NCBI GenBank assembly: GCA_046155605.1
Contig: JBJXFQ010000101.1
Location: 124,001-188,000 of the forward strand
Reading direction: 5' to 3'
Length of the DNA stretch: 64,000 nt
Source of the DNA: JAEUIZ01 sp046155605
GTDB lineage: Bacteria > Planctomycetota > Phycisphaerae > Phycisphaerales > UBA1924
Every line of letters begins with the position of its first letter. Within the stretch, counting starts at the first letter, position 1. The notes under the pieces were generated by a model, which saw nothing but the letters and a program-made list of their open reading frames with translations, was not told where the DNA came from and ran no database searches. Below are positions 57,187 through 64,000 of this stretch, in pieces. A program made the translations under genes and the position numbers.

Positions 57187-58119
57187 TTAGGCGGCGAGGC
57201 CGACGCAGCAGGAGCCGGTCTTGTCAGTGGCGACACCGGTCGGATAGGTCGAGTTCATCGGCGTGCCATTGACCGGAAAGGGAACCGGGGTCCAGCCGAA
57301 AGAGCCGGGATTGAACCAGGCGGTCGGAAAGCCGCCGAACGTGTTGAACATGGCGGTGCCGAAGATGCCCTGGCTGGGCGAAGGGAAGAAGTTCTGGGTG
57401 GGGTTGCCGAAGTAGGGCTGGTTGGAGCCGGCGAAATAGGGCTGGCCGGGGATGCCGACGGTGCCCTGCGAACCGATGGGGTTCTGGATCGGCGAACCGC
57501 CGAAGAAGGGCGTGCCAAAGTTCGGCGTGCCGAAGTTTGGCGTACCGAAGTTGGGGGTGGGGAAGTTGAAGCGGAAGCCCGTGCCGGGGTTCCAGTTGTT
57601 CCACGGCGTGTTGCTCCACGGCGTGCTGTTCCACGCGGTGTTCCAGCCGCCAAGCGACTGCGAGAAGCCCCACGGCGTGTTGCTGAAAGAGTTGGCGAAG
57701 GGGTTGAAGTTGCCGGCGAAGGGATTGAACCCGCCGAAGGAGTTCGACCAGGCGTTGATCGGGTTGAAGCCGGGGAACGAGTTGATCGTGTTCGAGTGGC
57801 CGAAGGAGTTGAAGGGGTTTGCCGGGCTGAACGAGTTCGAGAAGGCGTTGGAGAACGCGAAGGGACTGACGAAGGGGCCGGAGTTGACAAAGGGGTTGAA
57901 CGAGTTGATGAAGGGGTTGGAGAAGGCGAAGGGGTTGATGGTGTTGCCGGTGGTGGGGCAGGTGTTGGCGGCAAAGGGGCCGACGTTGCCGGTCGGGATG
58001 TACTGGCCGGTGGTGGGGTTGAAGGAGTTGGCGTAGGGGTTGTTGTTGGGGAAGGTGTTGTTGGGGTTGGTAAAGGGGTTGAACGTGCCGTTGGTGGTGC
58101 CGTTGAACGTGGTCGTCAT
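57187..58119 (-). CDS. nearly uncharged NPF/FG-rich low-complexity protein
   Basis: A 310-residue protein made almost only of Asn, Phe, Pro, Gly, Ser, Thr, Ala and Trp. I count only three charged residues (one Arg in FRF and DK near the end). It contains about seven NPF tripeptides (FNPF, INPF, SNPF), many FG pairs, and a block of three GTPNF-type repeats near residue 190. The end is SCCVGLAA, with two adjacent Cys. No signal peptide or membrane helix is seen. ATG 58117-58119 follows AAAGGA. The composition suggests a disordered, self-associating protein. Function unknown; eukaryotic NPF and FG motifs are only an analogy. Confidence 0.72.
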   Translation of the reverse strand: MTTTFNGTTNGTFNPFTNPNNTFPNNNPYANSFNPTTGQYIPTGNVGPFAANTCPTTGNTINPFAFSNPFINSFNPFVNSGPFVSPFAFSNAFSNSFSPANPFNSFGHSNTINSFPGFNPINAWSNSFGGFNPFAGNFNPFANSFSNTPWGFSQSLGGWNTAWNSTPWSNTPWNNWNPGTGFRFNFPTPNFGTPNFGTPNFGTPFFGGSPIQNPIGSQGTVGIPGQPYFAGSNQPYFGNPTQNFFPSPSQGIFGTAMFNTFGGFPTAWFNPGSFGWTPVPFPVNGTPMNSTYPTGVATDKTGSCCVGLAA

Positions 58120-58540
58120 CGAGTGTCCTTTCGAGTTTCTGAGCGAGGGCTTGGCCCGACGAGGGCCATCGCCTGGAGCGTTTGGTTTCGCCCCTCCTGT
58201 GCCATGCCGCGAACGACGCGAGGGTCGTTTGGACGGCGGAATCTGAGCCTTTTTGGGCTTTTGCATCGGTGTGGCGGCGAGCAATCGGCTGCCGCGATGG
58301 ACTGATCGTCCGAAAAACCCGGGGACTTTGGCGAGTGAACGGCGACGAGCGAGAATTTCGTGGGGCGGATCCGGGATGGTCCGATGTGGCGATCGGGACG
58401 CAAGCGGCACGCGCCGTGCGCGCGCAAGCGCTCGGCGGGCGTGGTAGAGGCCATTCACGCCCCGAACGGGCGATTCGGGAACCAGTCCGGCTTGCCGGCG
58501 TCCGACCTATGGTTCAACAACCCACTTGCAGGAGAAAGCC
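58120..58540. other. intergenic region between divergent genes
   Basis: About 420 bases between the uncharged protein gene (leftward) and the secretin-N-like gene (rightward). The low-complexity frame stays open upstream of its ATG but reads as Arg/Pro-rich translation of GC-rich DNA. No clear promoter, repeat or small gene was recognised; it must hold the promoters of both neighbours. Confidence 0.4.
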
Positions 58541-59491
58541 ATGAGGAAGTCAGTGGCGTGTGCGGGATGGATCGCGGCGGGGCTGCTCATGGGTGTGCCG
58601 ACGGTCGGGCTGGCGCAATCGGACGCGGGCGGATCGGTGGTCTCGACGGGGAACCCTCGGCGCGACACGCTGGTCCGGGCCACGTCGCGCACGATCACGG
58701 TTGACTTCCAGGACAAGCGTCTCGAGGACGTGATCTCGTTCATCCGGGATTTCAGCGGGCTCGACCTTGAGCCGCTGTGGGCCGACGATCGCAGCAGCGA
58801 GGGGATGGACAAGGACAAGATCATCTCGGTGAAAGTGGTCAACAAGCCGGTGCTTTCATTGATCGAGCGAGTGCTCGAGCAGGCGAACTCGGACACCAGC
58901 ACGGCGACGTGGCAACTCAATGAGAGCGGTGCGTTGCAGATCGGCCCGCGCTCGCGGCTGAACGCGACTCGCCGCATCGAGTTGTATGACATCAATGACC
59001 TGCTGCTGGAGATCCAGGACTACACCGATGTGCCGAGGATCGACCTCCAGCAGGCGCTGCAATCGGCGCAGGGCGGCGGCGGCGGGCAGAGCCCGTTCCG
59101 TCAGGAGCAGGAGCAGGACCGCAACGAAGAGCGCACCCGCCGTCAGGACCGCGCGACCGAGGTCATGGACCTCATCCGTTCGATCGTCGAAACCGAGCAA
59201 TGGCAGGAGAACGGCGGGACGGGCGGGACGATGACCTATTACCAGGGCAGCATCCTCGTCAACGCGCCGGATTACATCCATCGCGGGATCAATGGCTATC
59301 GCTTCTGGCCCAGCCGCTCGACGACCGCGAGAATGGTCGATGGCAAGCGCTATGTGTCGATCGGGGCTGACGCCGGTCTGTCACGCGTCGCCGGATATGG
59401 CCAGGCACCGGTGACAGCCGTCGCCGGGGGCGGTGGCGCGAGCGGCGGCGGGGGTGGTGGCGGGGGTGGCGGTGGCGGAAAGAAGAAGTAG
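58541..59491 (+). CDS. exported secretin-N-like protein with polyglycine tail
   Basis: A 316-residue protein with a signal peptide (KSVACAGWIAAGLLMGVPTVGLA). Residues of about 45-105 resemble the STN/secretin N domain (TITVDFQDKRLEDVISFIRDFSGLDL, then ISVKVVNKPVLSLIERVLEQAN). The middle has a Gln/Glu/Arg-rich charged stretch and a second compact segment (GTMTYYQGSILVNAPDYIHRGI), also secretin-like. The end is a run of about a dozen Gly followed by KKK. It lacks a pore-forming secretin domain, so it probably binds rather than forms a channel. ATG 58541 follows AGGAG. It diverges from the uncharged protein gene. Confidence 0.75.
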   Translation: MRKSVACAGWIAAGLLMGVPTVGLAQSDAGGSVVSTGNPRRDTLVRATSRTITVDFQDKRLEDVISFIRDFSGLDLEPLWADDRSSEGMDKDKIISVKVVNKPVLSLIERVLEQANSDTSTATWQLNESGALQIGPRSRLNATRRIELYDINDLLLEIQDYTDVPRIDLQQALQSAQGGGGGQSPFRQEQEQDRNEERTRRQDRATEVMDLIRSIVETEQWQENGGTGGTMTYYQGSILVNAPDYIHRGINGYRFWPSRSTTARMVDGKRYVSIGADAGLSRVAGYGQAPVTAVAGGGGASGGGGGGGGGGGGKKK

Positions 59492-59527
59492 CGTCGCTCG
59501 CCGAGCCGGTTCGCGTACCATCGGCCC

Positions 59528-60217
59528 GTGATTTGGGCGACGATCTTTGCCGGGGGCTGGCTGGTGTGGGCGGCGCTCTGTCGCCGACTGCTTGATAATC
59601 CGAGCGGCGATGTGTACACGGGGCTGGCGTGGTATTTGACACGCCACTACAGCCGCCTGTTTCATCGTCTGCGCGTCGAGGGCATCGAGCATCTGCCGCG
59701 GGGGAAGCGACCGGGGCCGCTGGTGGTGGTGATGAACCACACGGCGGGGATCGATCCGATCCTCGTGCAGGCCGTGTGCCGATTCCCGATTCGATTCGTG
59801 ATGGCGACGGACATGCGGCACCCCGCCGGCGAGTGGTTCTGGCGCTGGCGCGAGGTGATCTTTGTCGATCGCGTCAAGGGCGAGGCGACAGGCGCGCGCG
59901 AGGCGCTGCGACATCTGGCGCGCGGCGGCGTGCTCGGCATCTTTCCCGAGGGCGGGATCGAGCGGCCGCCCAGCAGGTTGCTTCCATTTCAGCCGGGCGT
60001 TGGGCTGATCCTCGCGCGGGCGAAGGCACCGGTGCTGTGCGTGACGATTCGGGATACGCCGAGTTCGCCGACAGCCTGGCAAAGCCTCGTGACTCCAAGC
60101 CGTTCGGTGGTCACATTTCACCCGACATTCCTTCCCGACCCGGGCCAATCGGCGAAGGAGATCGCCGCGGATTTGCAGCGGCGGTTTCGGGAGTACACGG
60201 GCTGGGACGTGCGCTGA
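59528..60217 (+). CDS. 1-acylglycerol-3-phosphate acyltransferase (PlsC)-like
   Basis: A 229-residue membrane acyltransferase of the LPLAT family that adds an acyl chain to lysophosphatidic acid. It has one membrane helix at the start, the catalytic NHTAGIDP motif (HX4D) and FPEGGIERPP, plus the segment RFVMATDMRHP and a late RDTPSS region. GTG 59528 is used. Together with pgsA and pgpA it supports membrane lipid synthesis, but it stands alone here. Related enzymes act in other lipid pathways, so the substrate is inferred. Confidence 0.85.
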   Translation: MIWATIFAGGWLVWAALCRRLLDNPSGDVYTGLAWYLTRHYSRLFHRLRVEGIEHLPRGKRPGPLVVVMNHTAGIDPILVQAVCRFPIRFVMATDMRHPAGEWFWRWREVIFVDRVKGEATGAREALRHLARGGVLGIFPEGGIERPPSRLLPFQPGVGLILARAKAPVLCVTIRDTPSSPTAWQSLVTPSRSVVTFHPTFLPDPGQSAKEIAADLQRRFREYTGWDVR

Positions 60218-60311
60218 TCGCACGAAGAGTTACCGGACATTGCCACCTACGGCGTACGGCCCTCAAGCGCGCATCCAGATGGCAAAGGGCAAAGGTCTGG
60301 TACACTGGCCT

Positions 60312-60346
60312 CGCACCCGACTCAGCGGAGGGTGCGGGTTGTTTTT
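60312..60346 (+). terminator. Rho-independent terminator after plsC-like gene
   Basis: CGCACCC (60312-60318) pairs with GGGTGCG (60330-60336), followed by GGTTGTTTTT. The loop of 11 bases is long but the stem is perfect. It lies about 95 bases after the plsC-like stop. Confidence 0.6.
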
Positions 60347-60399
60347 GAAAAAATCCGCGATTCTGCGGTCGTGCCGACAACTGACAAGGAGATCATCTG

Positions 60400-62304
60400 A
60401 TGCCTCGCCGCTCTGCGCTAACGCCCGTCCTTCTTCTCGCTACTTGTTCGACCGCGTTCGGGATCGAACGCACGGCGGCTGAGCAGTTGTCGAACGCCTT
60501 CCCCGGTGTGCGATTCCACCACGAGCAACAGCGGCTGCAATACGTCTACGGCGTCCCGATGACGGCCGGGGCGGACGCACGAGCAGCGGCGAACCAATGG
60601 ATCGCGTCGTACGGCGAGGTCTTCAACTGCGGCGTGCTGTCGGTTCGCGAGGACTGGGTGACGCCGACGATCGACAACAACCACACGATTTTCACGTTCC
60701 AGCAGTACATCGGGGGCGTGCCAGTCGAGTTCGGCATGCTCAAGGTGATGGTGCTCAGCGGTCCGACACCGCGGGTGGTGTACGCGGCGGGCACGCTCGC
60801 GCCGGCACCGACCTCGGGCGAGTTCCCATCACCGACCGTCTCGGCGGAGGCGGCGTTCGCGTTGATTCAGAGCCAGGCGGCGTGGAAGGGACTCTCGTCG
60901 TGGTCGAAACCGACGTTGGTGATCTGGCAGGGCAATGGCGACTGGGTGAGCCCGGTGCTGACCTGGAAGTTCACGGGCGAGAATCCGGACCCGGCGACTA
61001 CGGCCTGCCGCACGTTTTTTGTTGATGCACTGACAGGCGCGTTGGTGGCGACTCGCAACGAGGTGCTGCACACGGATGTGGCGGGAACGGTGAAGGGCAG
61101 GGGCTCGCCGGGCTTCTTGCCTGATGTCGCGTACAACCCGCCGGTGTTGCTGAATGTGCCGAACATGCGGGTTGAGATCACGGGCGGCAACACGGCCTTC
61201 ACGACGCCGCTGGGCGCGTTCAGCATCCTCAACCCGGGGACGACACCCGTGACCGTGACATGCGGCGTGGCGACGGCGGCAGGCGCGGGACAATGGTGCA
61301 ACGTCAACTCTTCGTTCGCCGGCGCGGCAAACCTCACCGCGAGCGTGAGCGCCACGCCCCCCGGCCCCGCCGACCTCGTGCTCAACACCACGCCCAGCGA
61401 GCACCTGACCTCACAGGTCAACGGGTTTGTCTGCACGACGCTTAGCCACAACTATTTCCGCGACCGCGCGCCGGCGTTCACGGGAATCGACCACGCCCTC
61501 CGCTGCAACACGAGCGTTTCGGGTTCTTGCAACGCGACGTTCTCGCCCGGGGCCACTCCGCCGGCGTCGTCCGCCATCAATATGTTCCGCGCCGGCAGCG
61601 GGTGCGTGAACATGGGCTACAGCACGATCGTGTCGCACGAGTACGGCCACTTCATCGTGAACCGATTGAATCGGGCCCAAAACGCGTTCGGCGAGGGTTT
61701 CGGCGACATGATCGGGTCCATGGTCTGGGATGACCGCGTCAGCGGGCGCGACGTCTTCGGCCAGGGCACTGTCGGGCGCGACCCGATCGCTTCCAACGTC
61801 CAGTATCCGTGCGGCGGCCCGATCCACACCTGCGGCATGGTGCTTAGCGGCGTCTGGTGGCGGACACGAACCAACATGGGGACGGTCTACGGCTCGGGTC
61901 CGGGGCTCGACCTCACGCGCAACCTCAACGTGAAATGGGCGCTCCTAACCCTCGGCGGCCCGAACTCGGCAAACGCCGCCGGACCTGCGACGGCCATCGA
62001 GGTGCTCACCGCTGATGACAACGACGGCAGCCTCGATAACGGCACGCCGAACTACGCCTCGATCTGCCCGGCGTTCGCGGCACACGGGATCACCTGCCCG
62101 GCGATCACGCAGAACCCGTGCTACGCGAACTGTGACGGCAGCACGACGCCGCCGATCCTGAACGTCAACGACTTCACATGCTTCACCAACCTCTTTGCCG
62201 CGGGCAGTTCGTTGGCCAACTGCGACGGCTCGACGACGCCGCCCGTGCTGAATGTGAATGACTTCACATGCTTCCTGAACAGGTTCGCGGCCGGCTGCAC
62301 GTGA
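60400..62304 (+). CDS. secreted M36/M4-like zinc metalloprotease with dockerin-like repeats
   Basis: A 634-residue exported protease. After a signal peptide (LTPVLLLATCSTAFG) comes an FTP-type propeptide region (FTFQQYIGGVPVEFGMLKVMV). The catalytic motif is SHEYGHFIVN (H413, E414, H417), with the third zinc ligand in FGEGFGDMIG near E432, as in fungalysin-like M36. The end carries two dockerin-like repeats (CYANCDGSTTPPILNVNDF ... and LANCDGSTTPPVLNVNDF). A strong AAGGAG lies before ATG 60400. It probably digests extracellular protein while held to the cell or matrix by the repeats. Confidence 0.88.
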   Translation: MPRRSALTPVLLLATCSTAFGIERTAAEQLSNAFPGVRFHHEQQRLQYVYGVPMTAGADARAAANQWIASYGEVFNCGVLSVREDWVTPTIDNNHTIFTFQQYIGGVPVEFGMLKVMVLSGPTPRVVYAAGTLAPAPTSGEFPSPTVSAEAAFALIQSQAAWKGLSSWSKPTLVIWQGNGDWVSPVLTWKFTGENPDPATTACRTFFVDALTGALVATRNEVLHTDVAGTVKGRGSPGFLPDVAYNPPVLLNVPNMRVEITGGNTAFTTPLGAFSILNPGTTPVTVTCGVATAAGAGQWCNVNSSFAGAANLTASVSATPPGPADLVLNTTPSEHLTSQVNGFVCTTLSHNYFRDRAPAFTGIDHALRCNTSVSGSCNATFSPGATPPASSAINMFRAGSGCVNMGYSTIVSHEYGHFIVNRLNRAQNAFGEGFGDMIGSMVWDDRVSGRDVFGQGTVGRDPIASNVQYPCGGPIHTCGMVLSGVWWRTRTNMGTVYGSGPGLDLTRNLNVKWALLTLGGPNSANAAGPATAIEVLTADDNDGSLDNGTPNYASICPAFAAHGITCPAITQNPCYANCDGSTTPPILNVNDFTCFTNLFAAGSSLANCDGSTTPPVLNVNDFTCFLNRFAAGCT

Positions 62305-62345
62305 TCGACGGCGGCAGTCGGGGTCTGGCAAGGGGAATGTCATCG

Positions 62346-62380
62346 CACCGACTTGCAATGGCAGGTCGGTGTTTTTCTTT
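62346..62380 (+). terminator. Rho-independent terminator after the protease gene
   Basis: CACCGACTTGC (62346-62356) pairs with GCAGGTCGGTG (62361-62371) with one G-U pair and a four-base loop, followed by TTTTTCTTT. It ends the protease transcript before the Kelch gene. Confidence 0.85.
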
Positions 62381-62474
62381 GCGCGCCGAATTGATCTCGC
62401 AGCGTCGAGGCGGCCTTTCACTTGCCTTGTGGCAAACTTCTGATAGGCTGCCGGATAACTCAAGGAGTCCATCC

Positions 62475-62960
62475 ATGCTGCGTCCCGCACTGCTCGCTGC
62501 CCTCGCCGTCGCGCCCGCCTCCGTGGCGCAGACGTGCTTCTGGACGAACGCGAATGTGAGCGGCCCGCCGGCGCGCTCCGGCCACGCGATGGCGTATGAC
62601 TCGGCACGCGGGGTGGTGGTGCTGTTTGGGGGTCTATCGGGCACGTCGCTCGGTGACACCTGGGAGTGGAACGGCACGGCATGGTCGCTGCGCGCCACGA
62701 CCGGGCCAAGCCCACGCCGCGAGCACACCATGGCGTACGACTCGACGCGAGGCCAGATCGTGTTGTTTGGCGGCCTTGCAAACGCCGTCCGGCTGGGTGA
62801 CACATGGCTATGGGATGGCACGTCGTGGAGAGCCGCGAGCGGGGGGCCACCTCCTCGCGAGAGCGCGGCGATGGCGGACGATGCCGTCCGTCAGCGGGTC
62901 GTTTTGCATGGCGGCTTTGGTGGCACGCCCCCCTCGCAGTCTTTGCTTTCCGACACATGA
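62475..62960 (+). CDS. exported Kelch-repeat protein, first part (ends at in-frame TGA)
   Basis: Signal peptide LLAALAVAPASVAQ, then two and a half Kelch repeats of a beta-propeller: HAMAYDSARGVVVLFGG, GDTWEWNGTAWSLRAT, and GDTWLWDGTSWRAASG. The part ends LLSDT followed by TGA at 62958-62960. The same frame continues without shift for the rest of the propeller (62961-63914). AAGGAG lies seven bases before ATG 62475. By itself this fragment would encode an incomplete propeller, so the gene is either a nonsense-mutated pseudogene, a sequencing error, or read through. Confidence 0.8.
   Translation: MLRPALLAALAVAPASVAQTCFWTNANVSGPPARSGHAMAYDSARGVVVLFGGLSGTSLGDTWEWNGTAWSLRATTGPSPRREHTMAYDSTRGQIVLFGGLANAVRLGDTWLWDGTSWRAASGGPPPRESAAMADDAVRQRVVLHGGFGGTPPSQSLLSDT
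62958..62960 (+). other. in-frame TGA in place of a Kelch tryptophan codon
   Basis: The sister repeats read GDTWEWNG, GDTWLWDG, GDTWELGG and SDTWTWDG; here it reads SDT-TGA-AWTG. One base change from TGG would give the expected Trp. The downstream codons AWTGTSWTPLSVG keep the repeat pattern in the same frame. Confidence 0.9.
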
Positions 62961-62993
62961 GCGTGGACGGGGACGTCTTGGACCCCTCTTTCC

Positions 62994-63914
62994 GTGGGAG
63001 TCAGTCCACAGCGATACCGGCATTCGATGGTGTACGACTCGGTCAGGGGGCGCGTCGTTATGTTTGGCGGAGACCAGGGGTTCGGTGGAGAGCAGGGGGA
63101 CACCTGGGAACTGGGCGGATCGGCATGGATGCTTGCGTCGACCGTCGGTCCCGGGTCTCGGTCTCGACACGCGAGCGCGTTCGACGCGGCGACCGCAACA
63201 ACCGTCGTGTATGGCGGCTCGATCACAACAAGCGGGCAGACGACGGTTCTGAGCGACACATGGACGTGGGACGGCATGACTTGGACCAAGCGCGCGACCG
63301 TCGGCCCTTCCGCACGACGCGACTCGGCCATGGTCTATGACGCCGCCAGGGCTCGGCTCATCTTGTTCGGCGGCGCGTCCGACCCGGTGGGCGAGACGTG
63401 GCTTGGCAACTCGTCGGGCAATGCTCCCATGCTCGTCATCCTGCAAGGTCCCGCCGCGCAGGTTGCCTCCCCCGGACAAACCGCAATGTTCACGGTCGCG
63501 GCGAGCGGATTCGGCACGCTCACCTACCGCTGGCGGCATAACGGCATCGACCTCGTCAATGGAGGCCCGGTTGCCGGCGCGCAATCGCCAACGCTCACAA
63601 TCAGTCCCGTCGCGTGCGCCGACAGCGGCTACTACAACGCCATCGTCTCCGACGCATGCGGCGGGTTGCAGACGCCGCCGGCGACGCTCAACGTGCTCAC
63701 ATGCCCAACGAACTGCTATGCCAACTGCGATGGAAGTACGATCTTCCCGGCTCTGAACGTCAACGATTTCATTTGCTTCAATGAGAACTATGCCGCGGGC
63801 TGCTCTTCGCCGCCATCGTGCTACGCCAACTGCGACCAATCGACCACGATTCCGTTCCTCAACGTTCTCGACTTCATCTGCTTCATGAACGCCTTCGCCG
63901 CCGGCTGCTCCTGA
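62994..63914 (+). CDS. Kelch/Ig-like/dockerin protein, second part (in frame with the first)
   Basis: This continues the frame of the upstream part. Further Kelch repeats (HSMVYDSVRGRVVMFGG, GDTWELGGSAWM, SDTWTWDGMTW, YDAARARLILFGG) are followed by an Ig-like domain (GPAAQVASPGQTAMFTVAAS ... YRWRHNGIDL ... ADSGYYNAIV) and two dockerin-like repeats (CYANCDGS ... LNVNDFICF, CYANCDQS ... LNVLDFICF). The GTG at 62994 is the first start codon after the TGA but is not preceded by a good ribosome site, so separate translation is unlikely. The whole would be a secreted, anchored propeller protein of about 479 residues. Confidence 0.8.
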   Translation: MGVSPQRYRHSMVYDSVRGRVVMFGGDQGFGGEQGDTWELGGSAWMLASTVGPGSRSRHASAFDAATATTVVYGGSITTSGQTTVLSDTWTWDGMTWTKRATVGPSARRDSAMVYDAARARLILFGGASDPVGETWLGNSSGNAPMLVILQGPAAQVASPGQTAMFTVAASGFGTLTYRWRHNGIDLVNGGPVAGAQSPTLTISPVACADSGYYNAIVSDACGGLQTPPATLNVLTCPTNCYANCDGSTIFPALNVNDFICFNENYAAGCSSPPSCYANCDQSTTIPFLNVLDFICFMNAFAAGCS

Positions 63915-64000
63915 CGGCGAGCGCACGACAGGATTCCTCGGCTCGCCTCGACATGCGGCGCGGCGGCAACGGCCATGTTGACCGCGTGGATGAACCCCCT

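Noticed and set aside
57452..58036. 194-residue + strand frame opposite the NPF/FG-rich protein
   Set aside because: It is the complement of low-complexity codons (KGLxxP repeats); the minus strand has the good ribosome site.

Overview
The window looks like a chromosomal segment of a high-GC planctomycete, most likely of the class Phycisphaerae. Three things point there. Three secreted products end in paired Cys-containing dockerin-like repeats (CYANCDGS...LNVNDFxCFxNxFAAG). A 3214-residue surface protein starts with the planctomycete LEPR-xLL type export motif (FEALEARQLLF). The housekeeping genes stand alone rather than in classical operons. No rRNA, tRNA or CRISPR array was recognised.

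Layout. 0-8.7 kb: the end of a GspE/PilB ATPase, a methyltransferase, dnaK, a leftward group (membrane spermidine-synthase-like protein, aroC, LpxH-like phosphoesterase) and a HAD phosphatase. 8.8-17.8 kb: a VOC protein with a histone-like tail, a Kbl-like PLP enzyme, a PilZ-receiver-Hpt regulator, an LPS-kinase-like protein and a GT2 glycosyltransferase diverging from a duplicated palindrome, a DEAD-box helicase and a lipoprotein hydrolase. 17.8-19.6 kb: a parDE toxin-antitoxin pair and pgsA-pgpA (phosphatidylglycerol synthesis). 19.8-26.9 kb: nuoJKLMN, the proton-pumping half of complex I without nuoA-I. 27.7-40.7 kb: a structured leader, the giant surface protein, a sugar-nucleotide epimerase, small proteins and a family-4-like uracil-DNA glycosylase; here the + strand turns visibly C-rich. 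41-46.5 kb: a DUF2089 regulator with a membrane partner, a membrane P-loop ATPase and a CHASE-PAS hybrid histidine kinase. 46.6-50.1 kb: a dockerin-tailed exported protein, then a complete IS1595-family element (47589-49438) with 16-bp terminal repeats, an 8-bp target duplication and two passenger genes. 50.2-57 kb: an orphan sugar permease, galactokinase, a solitary dnaA, a GNAT acetyltransferase and an exported protein. 57.2-64 kb: an almost uncharged Asn/Phe/Gly/Pro protein, a secretin-N-like protein with a polyglycine tail, plsC, an M36-like metalloprotease, and a Kelch-Ig protein split by one in-frame TGA where a Kelch tryptophan is expected.

How they fit together. Several genes serve the envelope (pgsA, pgpA, plsC, LpxH-like, LPS kinase-like, GT2, epimerase, exported proteins), and others serve energy (nuoJ-N), chaperoning (dnaK) and signalling (PilZ-receiver protein, hybrid kinase). 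The most unusual items are the uncharged NPF/FG-rich protein, the giant protein with a protease-like end lacking its zinc ligands, the structured leader before it, the TGA-interrupted Kelch gene, the duplicated 29-bp palindrome and a uracil-DNA glycosylase without iron-sulfur cysteines. All coordinates, motifs and repeats were read by eye; no similarity search was run.
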